Shown here one piece after another: positions 16,471 through 24,405 of a DNA stretch of 64,000 nt (positions are counted from its first letter, which is position 1; each line of letters begins with the position of its first letter). The notes under the pieces were generated by a model that did not search any database, had not been told where the DNA came from, and was given only the letters and a program-made list of their open reading frames with translations. The stretch covers positions 1 through 64,000 of the forward strand of contig JAILES010000090.1 in NCBI GenBank assembly GCA_024687205.1, written 5' to 3'. The DNA is from Lachnospiraceae bacterium (GTDB lineage Bacteria; Bacillota; Clostridia; Lachnospirales; Lachnospiraceae). Both the position numbers and the translations under genes were made by a program.

Positions 16471-17166
16471 CTATCTGAGATTGTACTTTACTATACAGTA
16501 AAATGCCCTGAATGCATCCTTTAAGCCTATTTTCTTTCCCTCATCGAAGCTGCGGGGCCTGTAGGAAATGGGAACTTCGCAGATGTTAAGCTTCCTTTTT
16601 GCAACTTTAGCCGTAACTTCAGGTTCAAAACCGAAGCGGTTCTCCTCGATCTTTATGGACTGTATCACTTCCCTTTTGAACATCTTATAGCAGGTCTCCA
16701 TATCCGTCAGGGACAGGTTGGAAAAGATGTTGGAAACAAGGGTCAGCATCTTATTGCCAAACTCATGCCAGAAGGCGTCCACACGGTGATTGCTGCCTCT
16801 GAGATAACGCGAACCGTATACCACGTCTGCATTGTCGTCGATAAAGGGACGTATGAGCTTGTTGAATTCCTTCGGATCGTACTCAAGATCAGCATCCTGC
16901 ACGATCACCAGATCACCCTTAGCGGCGGCAAAACCGTGTCTCAAAGCCGCACCCTTTCCCTGGTTGACCTTATGGAAAAGTATGGTATCGACCTTGTTGT
17001 ACAACTCGCTCTTAAGAAGTTCCCTGCTTCCGTCCGTCGAACAGTCATCCACCACTATTATTTCGGTACGCAGCCCGCAGTCACGGACACTCTTTATCAC
17101 CTTTTCTATAGTGGAATGCTCATTATAGCAGGGGATTACTACTGATACCAATACGTCTTCTGTCAT
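16471..17166 (-). CDS. Family 2 glycosyltransferase (polyprenyl-phosphate sugar synthase type)
   Basis: A 231-residue GT-A glycosyltransferase. The nucleotide-binding start is VSVVIPCYNEHSTIEKVI, then IIVVDDCSTDGSRELL, NQGKGAALRHGF and the catalytic QDADLEYDP. The later region, with GSNHR and FEPEVTAKVAKR, is typical of dolichyl-phosphate-mannose-synthase-like enzymes that load a sugar on a lipid carrier. It has no membrane segments. Start at 17166 chosen for the AAGGAG site; upstream extension runs into repeat sequence. It would supply lipid-linked sugar to membrane glycosyltransferases, possibly the one at 17557-19206. Confidence 0.88.
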   Translation of the reverse strand: MTEDVLVSVVIPCYNEHSTIEKVIKSVRDCGLRTEIIVVDDCSTDGSRELLKSELYNKVDTILFHKVNQGKGAALRHGFAAAKGDLVIVQDADLEYDPKEFNKLIRPFIDDNADVVYGSRYLRGSNHRVDAFWHEFGNKMLTLVSNIFSNLSLTDMETCYKMFKREVIQSIKIEENRFGFEPEVTAKVAKRKLNICEVPISYRPRSFDEGKKIGLKDAFRAFYCIVKYNLR

Positions 17167-17197
17167 GTTTTTTCTCCTTCTGGGATTAATATTTCGG

Positions 17198-17350
17198 TGC
17201 AAATGAGTACAAGCAGTAAATTTGTATGCACTCATTTGAATTCTATATCCTTGGTCAAATCGGCTCAAGCAGCGTAGCTGCTTGCGCTCATTTGATTTCT
17301 AAACTCCTGAAATCAAACAGGCTCGCGATCTTCGATCGTATTACTGCCGC
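17198..17350. repeat. Decayed copies of the cloverleaf element
   Basis: Next to complete copy B lie fragments. 17199-17239 has CAAATGAGT / ACTCATTTG arms around a disrupted core. 17252-17350 has the B-type outer arm GGTCAAATCGG, an intact hairpin 1 (CAAGCAGC-GTA-GCTGCTTG), an unrelated middle hairpin (TTTGATTTC / GAAATCAAA) and half of hairpin 3 (GCGATC-TTC-GATCG). About 45 bases around 17240-17285 repeat almost exactly at 17361-17405, indicating a tandem duplication followed by decay. Confidence 0.7.
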
Positions 17351-17372
17351 TCATTTAAAACTTATATCCTTC

Positions 17373-17500
17373 GGTCAAATCGGCTCAAGCAGCATAGCTG
17401 CTTGCAGCTGTTGTACAAAAATCGCTCCGGCAAGCGAGCTTGCCAGGACGATTTTTGTACAACGTGTGCATACGATCTTCGATCGTATGCCGATTTGACC
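17373..17500. repeat. Cloverleaf repeat element, copy B
   Basis: A 128-base element. Outer stem: 17373-17383 (GGTCAAATCGG) with 17490-17500, perfect. Hairpin 1: 17386-17404, CAAGCAGC-ATA-GCTGCTTG. Hairpin 2: 17410-17463, a perfect 15-base-pair base (GTTGTACAAAAATCG with its complement) and tip CCGGCAAGC / GCTTGCC with a one-base bulge. Hairpin 3: 17468-17490, GCATACGATC-TTC-GATCGTATGC. It lies between two leftward genes; 17167-17556 holds no gene apart from this repeat cluster. Confidence 0.85.
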
Positions 17501-17556
17501 TTTAATCGCATCTCACTCAGTCTAAATCATATACCATGTAGACCTGCAATTGCGTC

Positions 17557-19206
17557 CTACTCCGTCTGGAACGGATACCAGGCATTCGCCGCCTCATCAT
17601 AAACATATACCGAACTCAGGCCGTGGCTTGCGGCCCAGTCTGCGGCATAGCCAAAATAATCCTCGCTGCAGGGACTCCAGACTCCCCAGCCTGCGGGGAA
17701 ATGTCCGGAATAACCGTTCATGGTCTTCAGATCATATTTTGACGCTATCTCGTAAGCATCCAACTGATAAACATATTCCGGCTTCCCGCTCATAGCGGAA
17801 TCCATTACGAAAAATGCGTTCATATCAGCCGGCGGTTCAGCCACAGCATCCATAAAGGCCGTTCTTTCGGTCCTCTCGAAATGACAGATCAGTCCGCCCT
17901 TATTAACGGTAAACAGGAAAACCAGCACCAGCACTGCCGCAGCAGCCACAGTCCCGACGGTCTTCTTTTTGAACAGTTCCGCTTTTGAAAGCGTAGTCGC
18001 TATTATCAGCGATATCGGGAAGGTAAGCCATAACAGGAATCTGACTACCGCATGTATGGCTCTCGCAGGTATGATCACATCATAGACCATGGACCAGAGG
18101 GAATCCCCCTCTTCATTCCACTTAAGCATCAGGAGCACGCAGACGATCACCGTGATCACCACGCTCTTGGGTATGCAGTCACTTATATCATGCTTTTTCT
18201 TCTTTTTCTTAAACAGCATTACCGCCGCCGCAAAGAAGCAGACTATCATAGCTACGGAGAAGCCCTCGGTAAATTCATTTGAAGGCACATTTTCTTCTGC
18301 TTTTATCAGTTTCACAAACCAGCCCATCAGCAGATTATCACTGCCCACATTTAAAAGATGAACAGGCATGGGCAGATAAGTGGGATCAAAGCCGTAAAAG
18401 CTTCCTTCTTTAAGAACGGGAATATAGATGCTTAAGAAGGGTATGAAAAGTATCACCAGCGCAGCAAGCCAGCCTAAGCTGTCAAGCCCCATGGTCTTAA
18501 ACCAGCCTTTTATCATCTTTCCGGTCTTATTCTCGCGTCTGCCCAGCAGTATCAGCCATACTATCAGAGCGATCAGCACAAAGATCCCGGTGAAACATGC
18601 CATATACCACGAAGTGTAGGTCAGCAGCACGAACCACACAACGGTCAGATAGGCATAAACATTACGTTTTTTCCTGCTCTCAAAGCCCTGAACGAAGCCC
18701 GTAAAGAAGAGTAAGAGCTCCGGCAGCATCGCTGCCGCAAAGAGCTGTGGATGATTGGAAATGCCGCTTAATGCCGGACAGTAGGAAAACGCCGCGGTAC
18801 CGCAAAGCGCCCACAGTACCTCAGCCTTGAACCTGTTCCTCAGCAGATAATACATCACAAGGCTTCCCGCAGCGTGTATCAGTATGATACACCATTTGAA
18901 AGCCCCGTAAAGATCCATGCCGAATACTCTGAGTATCGAATAGATGATGCCGTAGCCGAAATGAAAATCCGAATAACCAAGGGCATGGGTATAGGGATAA
19001 AAGATCGGTATCTCACCGAAGCGCTCCCTGCCGGTAAAGAATTTCCACCAATGGTCAGTGATCAGCGGAACGAACCTTCCGTCTCCCAGATCTCCCGGCA
19101 TCTTTTCCGAAAAGATGATCTCACTAAAGAAAAAGATCTCCGCTGCGAGTATGACCGCAACAGCGATCACGTCCTTTACGGCGATCTTATTTGTTTTTTC
19201 CTTCAT
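17557..19206 (-). CDS. Multi-pass membrane protein, probable GT-C-type glycosyltransferase
   Basis: A 549-residue protein with about 11-12 hydrophobic segments and a large first outer loop containing GDLGDGRFVPLITDHWW, which holds the acidic residues expected in GT-C enzymes. The C-terminal 120 residues, after the last membrane segment, are soluble and contain DLKTMNGYSGHFPAGWG and end in YPFQTE. It starts one base after the J-domain gene stop with a GGGGAAAGAGG site, last in the long htpG-headed gene string. GT-C proteins take sugars from polyprenyl-phosphate donors such as the GT2 product nearby. I do not recognise a named family. Confidence 0.6.
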   Translation of the reverse strand: MKEKTNKIAVKDVIAVAVILAAEIFFFSEIIFSEKMPGDLGDGRFVPLITDHWWKFFTGRERFGEIPIFYPYTHALGYSDFHFGYGIIYSILRVFGMDLYGAFKWCIILIHAAGSLVMYYLLRNRFKAEVLWALCGTAAFSYCPALSGISNHPQLFAAAMLPELLLFFTGFVQGFESRKKRNVYAYLTVVWFVLLTYTSWYMACFTGIFVLIALIVWLILLGRRENKTGKMIKGWFKTMGLDSLGWLAALVILFIPFLSIYIPVLKEGSFYGFDPTYLPMPVHLLNVGSDNLLMGWFVKLIKAEENVPSNEFTEGFSVAMIVCFFAAAVMLFKKKKKKHDISDCIPKSVVITVIVCVLLMLKWNEEGDSLWSMVYDVIIPARAIHAVVRFLLWLTFPISLIIATTLSKAELFKKKTVGTVAAAAVLVLVFLFTVNKGGLICHFERTERTAFMDAVAEPPADMNAFFVMDSAMSGKPEYVYQLDAYEIASKYDLKTMNGYSGHFPAGWGVWSPCSEDYFGYAADWAASHGLSSVYVYDEAANAWYPFQTE

Positions 19207-19803
19207 TTATGCCTCTTTCCCCACAAAACCAAAGCGGTATCTCAGTTCCTCATACTCCTCGTTGATCTTGATAAGTATTTCCTGGTCACCGCAGATGTTA
19301 TCGGGATGATATATCTTCATCAGTTCTTTGTAACGCTTCTTCAGCGCCACCTGATTATTAACTCCTCTGAAAAAAAGTCCCGTAGCATAGACTTCTTTCT
19401 TCCTGCTGTTTGCGGCAGCTCTGTGCAGATCGCTCCATTCCCGCTCCAGCCTTCTGCTGTCCTCCGACAGCTTCTTCCTGTCTATATCAAGGACCGCATA
19501 GGAATGCTCTATCAGCTTCTGCTTCTTGTCGATCATCCTCTCGTCTTCTTTGAGACGCTTACGCTCAAATTCAACTTCTTCGCGAAGCCTGCCCATTTCC
19601 AGGGAAAGCTGCCTTTTTTCCCTTGTAAGCTGTTTACGCTCAAGAGCCAGTTCTTTTCTTTCTCTGGAAAGCTCGTAATGATCCTTTTCCAGCTGCGCCC
19701 TTTCGCTCTGAATGCCGACTTTCTCCATGAACAGCTGATGCTTTATCTTTTCCAGCTGCTCTTTATCACCTATCTTCTCGAGTTCATCGGCGAATGCTTC
19801 CAT
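19207..19803 (-). CDS. Coiled-coil protein with C-terminal J-domain
   Basis: A 198-residue protein. About residues 1-130 are a continuous charged coiled coil rich in Glu, Lys, Arg and Leu. The final 60 residues match a J-domain, with helix II LKKRYKELMKI, the HPD tripeptide in YHPDN, and a following helix. J-domains stimulate DnaK ATPase activity; the coiled coil probably targets or oligomerises. It lies five bases after gerW in the same leftward string, which hints at a role in sporulation or envelope assembly, but no partner is visible. Confidence 0.7.
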   Translation of the reverse strand: MEAFADELEKIGDKEQLEKIKHQLFMEKVGIQSERAQLEKDHYELSRERKELALERKQLTREKRQLSLEMGRLREEVEFERKRLKEDERMIDKKQKLIEHSYAVLDIDRKKLSEDSRRLEREWSDLHRAAANSRKKEVYATGLFFRGVNNQVALKKRYKELMKIYHPDNICGDQEILIKINEEYEELRYRFGFVGKEA

Positions 19804-19808
19804 AAAAC

Positions 19809-20204
19809 TTACTCTTTTTCAGACTCCGGAAATGCTGCGCTCTTAGCTTCTTCCTTATCAACGGTAACAGCCTTGTTGCCCTTTACCTTATCAATGATCT
19901 CGGGTATCAGATCGGCTATCTTGCCAACAGAATCCGTACTCTTAACGGACATTAACTTGGTATGTCCGTTCTGTATCACAAGCACTGCGGAAGGAGAGAC
20001 TTTCGCGCTCATTCCTCCTATGCCGCTGTTCTTCTTGTCTCTGGCGCCTGCTCCCGCAGCTACACCGAAAGAAACATCCACAAGCGGTATGATCGTTGCA
20101 TCACCGACAGTAGCCGGAGTACCGATCACCGTTTTGGAACCCACCACATGGTCGATGTCCTTCATGAAAGATTCCACCACATTGCTTATGTTATTTTCCG
20201 CCAT
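19809..20204 (-). CDS. GerW/YtfJ family sporulation protein
   Basis: A 131-residue member of the GerW (YtfJ) family. The conserved core is VGDATIIPLVDVSFGVAAGAG followed by GGMSAKVSPSAVLVIQNG. In Bacillus subtilis the family member is a spore protein needed for normal germination. It overlaps the DUF2953 gene by 14 bases, and its GGAGG ribosome site lies inside that gene. The same pairing (ytfI-ytfJ) occurs in B. subtilis, which supports both calls and suggests a spore-forming ancestry. Confidence 0.87.
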   Translation of the reverse strand: MAENNISNVVESFMKDIDHVVGSKTVIGTPATVGDATIIPLVDVSFGVAAGAGARDKKNSGIGGMSAKVSPSAVLVIQNGHTKLMSVKSTDSVGKIADLIPEIIDKVKGNKAVTVDKEEAKSAAFPESEKE

Positions 20205-21225
20205 CAGCTTTATCCTCCCGTTTCATCAGCTTGATGAATTTCTTTACTTTTCTGTTGAGCAGAAGGCACAGTCCGTGATATCCGAGTACTACGGCCGTCG
20301 CCCTTCCTTTTATCCTTGCTTTGAATTCTATGCTGCTCTCATCCTGCTTTGTATTGAATTCTCTTTTGCCTCTGATGTTTCCCATCAGGGTAACAGCTAC
20401 AGCATAGATCTTCCATACTTCCGCAACCGTCGCCGGATCGTCGTTTGAAAAATCGATCACGGCATCCACACGCTTCGGTGCCACATTCTTAAGGCAGCCC
20501 TTTACATGCTTTACCACATAGTCAAATACCCACAGTGCTCCGTCACTTTCCAGTATCCTTCTGTAATATCCTATGGTATCCGCTATGCTCTCTATCTTAT
20601 TCTTAAGCTTCTCTATGCCTTCCTCCAGCTCATCAGCCGTATCGTCCAGCATATCCTCCAGCTCATCTATACCGTCTTCAAGAGCATCCGCCGCATCATC
20701 CAGCTTATCCCACAGCCTTCCCCTTGAGTTTGCAGCGTCGTCGTCTTTTTGCCTTCCCCTTGAGGAGAAGGTGGCGCCTTTGGCGCCGGATGAGCTGTCC
20801 TCTTTTTCTTCCTCTACTTTCTCTTCCTGCTTCTCTTCTGTAACAGCCTCTTCTTCGCTGTCCTCTTCATCGCCGGATGAGCTGTCTTCTTCCTCTTCTG
20901 AATCCTCTTCGAACTCTTCTTCGAAATCCTCTTCTTCCTCAGCCGCCTTCTTTTTCTCCTTAGCCTTCTTCCTCAGCCTGTCATAAAAAGGTATCCCGAG
21001 GATCTTTATCCTGATATTGAGCTTTTTTGCATAACTCACTTCCGCAACGAGGAAATGCAGAAGCCAGGTCACACGCGCCTTTCCTTCCAGCGCTTCTTCC
21101 TTTTTACCCTCTAGCCTGTAACGGAAGGGACAGAACAGTATCAGTAATATTACAAGCAGCAAAAAGGCCAGAATACATAAAATCGCTATTCCGATTATCT
21201 TAAGTATAAGTAAGACTGCACTCAT
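20191..21225 (-). CDS. DUF2953 (YtfI-like) protein with an acidic insert
   Basis: A 344-residue protein. An N-terminal membrane segment (residues about 5-30, ending FCPFRYRLEG) leads into the DUF2953 start. A long Glu/Asp/Ser-rich stretch (about 95-175) interrupts it before the C-terminal DUF2953 part, with KRVDAVIDFSNDDPATVAEVWK and GKREFNTKQDE. B. subtilis YtfI lies beside YtfJ in the same way. Bases 20751-20796 inside the acidic stretch match a mobile intergenic repeat also found at 23851-23907 and 30632-30683, kept in frame here. Function unknown. Confidence 0.82.
   Translation of the reverse strand: MSAVLLILKIIGIAILCILAFLLLVILLILFCPFRYRLEGKKEEALEGKARVTWLLHFLVAEVSYAKKLNIRIKILGIPFYDRLRKKAKEKKKAAEEEEDFEEEFEEDSEEEEDSSSGDEEDSEEEAVTEEKQEEKVEEEKEDSSSGAKGATFSSRGRQKDDDAANSRGRLWDKLDDAADALEDGIDELEDMLDDTADELEEGIEKLKNKIESIADTIGYYRRILESDGALWVFDYVVKHVKGCLKNVAPKRVDAVIDFSNDDPATVAEVWKIYAVAVTLMGNIRGKREFNTKQDESSIEFKARIKGRATAVVLGYHGLCLLLNRKVKKFIKLMKREDKADGGK
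20715..20796. repeat. Clostridial palindromic repeat embedded in frame in a coding sequence
   Basis: 20751-20796 carries the same layout as intergenic copies: GCCTTCCCCTTGAGGAGAAG, a perfect GGCGCC..GGCGCC hairpin, then GGATGAGC. The 14-base end GCCTTCCCCTTGAG is repeated at 20715-20728, and CGCCGGATGAGCTGTC occurs at about 20784 and again at about 20871. The reading frame of the DUF2953 gene stays open throughout. Confidence 0.8.
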
Positions 21226-21524
21226 TGACGCGGATCCTGCCCGTTTCCTTCAGGTACCAGGTTCTCATAGGCATAAACCGCCAGATATTCAAGTGCCGAA
21301 TCATAGTTGTCGGTAATGCCGCTTACGACTATATCCCTGTTCCTGTAATACTTCATATCCAGCATTTCGCTCTTCATCACTTCCGGCATACCGCTGTTTT
21401 CATTTTTGCAGATCAGATACAGATCCTTAAGCTTATGCTTAAGCATCAGCTCTTCAGCCAGTTCAAGCTTCCTGCTTTTCAGGTCCGGGCTCACGTAAAG
21501 CAGCGGGTCAAAAGAAATCGCCAT
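21222..21524 (-). CDS. Conserved small protein of unknown function
   Basis: A 100-residue soluble protein. It begins AISFDPLLYVSPDLKSRKLE and has an even mix of charged and hydrophobic residues, no membrane segment and no motif I recognise. It overlaps the DUF2953 start by four bases (ATGA junction) and follows the Nudix gene by 12 bases, so it is translated as part of this string. Compact spacing on both sides supports a real gene. Confidence 0.7.
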   Translation of the reverse strand: MAISFDPLLYVSPDLKSRKLELAEELMLKHKLKDLYLICKNENSGMPEVMKSEMLDMKYYRNRDIVVSGITDNYDSALEYLAVYAYENLVPEGNGQDPRQ

Positions 21525-21536
21525 TTTTCTACTCTC

Positions 21537-21977
21537 TTACCCGTTCCACAGGCCGCTGCGGTACAATCTCTGATAGTCCTCATAAGCCCGTTCCAGTATT
21601 TCTTTTTCATTTGCAAATTTCAGAAGATGATACGCCTCATGAAACTTGTAATAGCCGGAGTCCATAAAGAACTCCTCTCTTTGCGGTTTGCTGTAGTAAC
21701 TTTCCGATCTCATCAGATACCAGTGTACTTCCTTGTCTACCGTATCTTCCGGAACAGTAAAGGTATAGCCGCTCTTTCCTATGTATTCGACTATCCTGGC
21801 TTTGGCTCCCGACTCTTCCCTTACTTCCCTGAGTGCCGTAGTCGGGTATGTTTCTCCCTTTTCCACTGTTCCTTTCGGCAATACCCATCCTTCATATCTT
21901 TTCCTGTAATTCTTATAAAGCAAAAGGATCTTGCCCCGAAATATCACCACACCTCCGCAGCTGACTGCCTCGATCAT
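21537..21977 (-). CDS. Nudix hydrolase
   Basis: A 146-residue Nudix pyrophosphohydrolase. The Nudix box is complete: GTVEKGETYPTTALREVREE followed by SG, matching Gx5Ex7REUxEExGU. The opening MIEAVSCGGVVIF and the central WYLM segment resemble diadenosine-polyphosphate or (d)NTP-cleaving clostridial members. Substrate unknown. It sits 35 bases downstream of aroK in the same direction. Confidence 0.88.
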   Translation of the reverse strand: MIEAVSCGGVVIFRGKILLLYKNYRKRYEGWVLPKGTVEKGETYPTTALREVREESGAKARIVEYIGKSGYTFTVPEDTVDKEVHWYLMRSESYYSKPQREEFFMDSGYYKFHEAYHLLKFANEKEILERAYEDYQRLYRSGLWNG

Positions 21978-22012
21978 TTTAACTTCCCTCAGGTGTGCAC
22001 ATTTGAAGTCTA

Positions 22013-22537
22013 TTATATATGAATACTATTGAAAATGCAAGAAGCAACCTCTTCCTGCGACATTTCCCCGGTGTCGATCTCAAGATCCGCTCCGGCAGCA
22101 TATGCGGCCTCCCTGAGCGAGAGCATCTCTCTTATCTTCTTTACCTTTTCCTCATCATTAAGGCCTTTAAGCAGCGGTCTGCTCTGATCATCCTTTAACC
22201 TCGAGGCTATCACCTCCGGTGCGGCTTTAAGATAAACCACTGTCCCCAGCTGCTTTAACAGTTCCCTGTTCTCTTCCCTTAAGGGCATACCGCCCCCGCA
22301 GGATAGTATCCCGTCAAAGCCTTCTTTTACAAGCTTTTCCAGCAGCTCTGTTTCCATCTGCCTGAAGGTCGCCTCTCCTTCGGAAGCAAAGATCTCATTG
22401 ATGCTCATCTCCGCTTCCTTCTCAATGCAAAGGTCGCTGTCGAGAAGCTCTTTTCCGCTGCGCTCAGCCAGCAGCTTTGAAACCGTAGTCTTGCCGCAGC
22501 CCATGTATCCGATAAGTATGAGCGCCTTACCCTTCAT
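22013..22537 (-). CDS. aroK: Shikimate kinase
   Basis: A 174-residue P-loop kinase that phosphorylates shikimate with ATP in aromatic amino-acid synthesis. Walker A is GYMGCGKTT, DSD follows at about 33-35, and the shikimate-binding SCGGGMPL and lid RPLL regions are present. It overlaps aroQ by 11 bases. Together with aroQ and aroE it covers three consecutive central steps of the pathway. Confidence 0.94.
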   Translation of the reverse strand: MKGKALILIGYMGCGKTTVSKLLAERSGKELLDSDLCIEKEAEMSINEIFASEGEATFRQMETELLEKLVKEGFDGILSCGGGMPLREENRELLKQLGTVVYLKAAPEVIASRLKDDQSRPLLKGLNDEEKVKKIREMLSLREAAYAAGADLEIDTGEMSQEEVASCIFNSIHI

Positions 22538-22967
22538 TTATCAGCTCCTTTATGTGATCGATGGCTGTCAGGTAGCCTTCCAGTCCCAGACCTTTGATCT
22601 GCTCGTTGCAGACTTCCGCAGTAACCGAGACATGTCTGAATTCCTCACGTGTGCTGATATCCGAGATATGTATCTCTATCTTGGGCATGTCCACCGAAGC
22701 AAGGGCATCCCTTATGGCATAGCTGTAATGGGTATAAGCTCCGGGATTGATGATGATGCCCCGGGTGCCGTCACTGTAGGCATCCTGTATCCTGTCTATG
22801 ATCGCACCCTCGTGATTGGACTGGAATACCTCCACTCTGTCCCCGGTCGCTGCCGCCTTCTCCTCTATCATCTTCAGCAGATCATCATAGGTTTTGGTTC
22901 CGTAGACTGCTTTTTCCCTGATGCCAAGGAAGTTTATGTTCGCTCCGTTGATTATCAGTATCTTCAT
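22527..22967 (-). CDS. aroQ: 3-dehydroquinate dehydratase, type II
   Basis: A 146-residue type II dehydroquinase, which forms 3-dehydroshikimate. Features are NGANINFLGIRE near the start with the catalytic-loop Arg and nearby Tyr, SNHEGAIID, NPGAYTHYSYAIRDAL and EIHISDISTRE with the catalytic His. It overlaps aroE at 22964-22967 and aroK at 22527-22537, so the three are translationally coupled. Confidence 0.95.
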   Translation of the reverse strand: MKILIINGANINFLGIREKAVYGTKTYDDLLKMIEEKAAATGDRVEVFQSNHEGAIIDRIQDAYSDGTRGIIINPGAYTHYSYAIRDALASVDMPKIEIHISDISTREEFRHVSVTAEVCNEQIKGLGLEGYLTAIDHIKELINEG

Positions 22968-23836
22968 CTTTTCATAGCTCCCCTCATAATATCCAACAGC
23001 TGTTCAGTATACTTATCATCCACCTTAAGCTCATTCCATATCTCAAAACTTCTTACTCCCTGGAACAAAAGCATCTTAAGTCCGTTATAAGCTGTGCCAC
23101 CGGCAGCTTCAACTTTTTTCATGAAAAGGGTCTTCTCCGGGTTGTAGATGATATCCACTCCGCAATCCACCATCTCATAAAAAGCTTCCTCGGTAACAGC
23201 CGCAGCCTCCGTATCCGGATACATGCCGACGCTGGTAGCCTGGAGGACATTCCATTTGTCCGTCTCTTCCCTCATCAGTTTCACCGCCGCAGTCTGTGAA
23301 GATACGCAGTCCATCCTGACAGCGGGATAATATGCTTCGAAACGCTGCTTCAGTTCCTCTGCCCTTTCCATGGTGCGGTTGATGATCAGCACTCTATTTG
23401 CCCCGCTCTCCAATATGGCTCCGAGGGCCGCATTGGCAGCACCGCCGGCTCCGATCAGCACAGCATTCCTGCCTTCAAAAGAAACACCGTCATATTCAAA
23501 AGCCCTCATAAGCCCCGGCAGATCCGTGTTATATCCCACATAGCCTTCAGGGGTATATTTAAGGGTATTCACCGAGCCCAGCTTTCTTGCCGCCTCATCG
23601 ATATCCTTAAGATAAGGTATTACATTTTTCTTATGGGGCACGGTCACGTTGAAGCCGCCGATACCAAGGCTCTTTCCGCCTTTTACCGCTTCTTCCAGTC
23701 CGGCAGTTTCCACATCCCAGGCCAGATATACCGCATTCAGCCCGTAGAGTCTTATCAGCTCATTCTGCAGGGCCGGAGAAACGGAATGCCCCACGGGATG
23801 TCCCATGAGGCCATAAAGTTTAGTATTAACATCCAT
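22964..23836 (-). CDS. aroE: Shikimate dehydrogenase
   Basis: A 290-residue NADP-dependent shikimate dehydrogenase. The substrate-binding GHPVGHSVSP lies near the N-terminus, the catalytic Lys in NVTVPHKK, and the nucleotide-binding loop is GAGGAANAALGA, followed by NRT as in NADP enzymes. Full length. Upstream, a palindromic repeat (23851-23907) separates it from yqeG, but the string remains same-strand. Confidence 0.95.
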   Translation of the reverse strand: MDVNTKLYGLMGHPVGHSVSPALQNELIRLYGLNAVYLAWDVETAGLEEAVKGGKSLGIGGFNVTVPHKKNVIPYLKDIDEAARKLGSVNTLKYTPEGYVGYNTDLPGLMRAFEYDGVSFEGRNAVLIGAGGAANAALGAILESGANRVLIINRTMERAEELKQRFEAYYPAVRMDCVSSQTAAVKLMREETDKWNVLQATSVGMYPDTEAAAVTEEAFYEMVDCGVDIIYNPEKTLFMKKVEAAGGTAYNGLKMLLFQGVRSFEIWNELKVDDKYTEQLLDIMRGAMKR

Positions 23837-23850
23837 ATACTACTCTCCCA

Positions 23851-23907
23851 AAAGGCTTCTCCCCTTGGGGAGAAGCTGTCAGCCGAAGGCTGACTGATGA
23901 GGGGTGG
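23851..23907. repeat. Clostridial palindromic repeat, copy 1
   Basis: Two abutting hairpins: CTTCTCCCC / GGGGAGAAG and CAGCC / GGCTG, then CTGATGAGGGG. It lies between yqeG and aroE. The same layout recurs at 30632-30683 and within a gene at 20751-20796. Such elements occur widely in Clostridia as I recall; I cannot confirm this by search. Confidence 0.8.
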
Positions 23908-24405
23908 TTATTTTTTAAAGCACCTCATCAAAAAATACACCCCCATTATCGGCACTTCCAGTATCCTCTTAAGATAGATATGGGGCCGCTCCTTCCAGTT
24001 AAGCTTTCCTACCATCACCGCAAAGATGCCGCACCTCTTGGCTCCGAGGATATCGGTAAAGATCTGGTCTCCCGCCAGGAATACCCGGTCTTTTTTAAGT
24101 CCCATTTTTCTTAGTGCCTCATAATACCCTTTTTTTGAAGGCTTGGCAGCCTTGAACACATAACCGCTGCCCACATCATCCGCAAAGCTCTTCACCCTGG
24201 GCTCATCGTTGTTTGATACTATCATGGTCTTGTAGCCCATGGCCTCAAGATCTTTGAAAAGCTTCCTGCATCTGTCATCGGCAGGACCGTTATCAAGGGC
24301 CACCGTATTGTCTATATCGAATATGATGCCCCTGAAGCCCCTGTTGTACATTTCTTTATAAGGCAGTTCGTATGCGTTTTTTACATACATGTCCGGAAAT
24401 ATCAT
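23908..24405 (-). CDS. yqeG: YqeG family HAD-type phosphatase
   Basis: A 165-residue HAD IIIA phosphatase. Motif I is IIFDIDNTVA, motif II is MIVSNN, the motif III Lys is in KPSKKGYY, and motif IV is AGDQIFTDILGAKRCG. This matches the YqeG family, commonly encoded near aroE in Firmicutes. It overlaps the htpG stop by four bases, so it is the second gene of the heat-shock-headed transcript. The physiological substrate is not established. Confidence 0.9.
   Translation of the reverse strand: MIFPDMYVKNAYELPYKEMYNRGFRGIIFDIDNTVALDNGPADDRCRKLFKDLEAMGYKTMIVSNNDEPRVKSFADDVGSGYVFKAAKPSKKGYYEALRKMGLKKDRVFLAGDQIFTDILGAKRCGIFAVMVGKLNWKERPHIYLKRILEVPIMGVYFLMRCFKK

Noticed and set aside
17198..17510. CRISPR array
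   Set aside because: There are repeated motifs, but no regular repeat-spacer periodicity; all are hairpin parts of the cloverleaf element.
18874..20448. A 524-codon open frame on the + strand
   Set aside because: It runs antisense across four well-supported leftward genes (membrane protein, J-domain, GerW, DUF2953), has no domain pattern and no ribosome site. It is a shadow frame.
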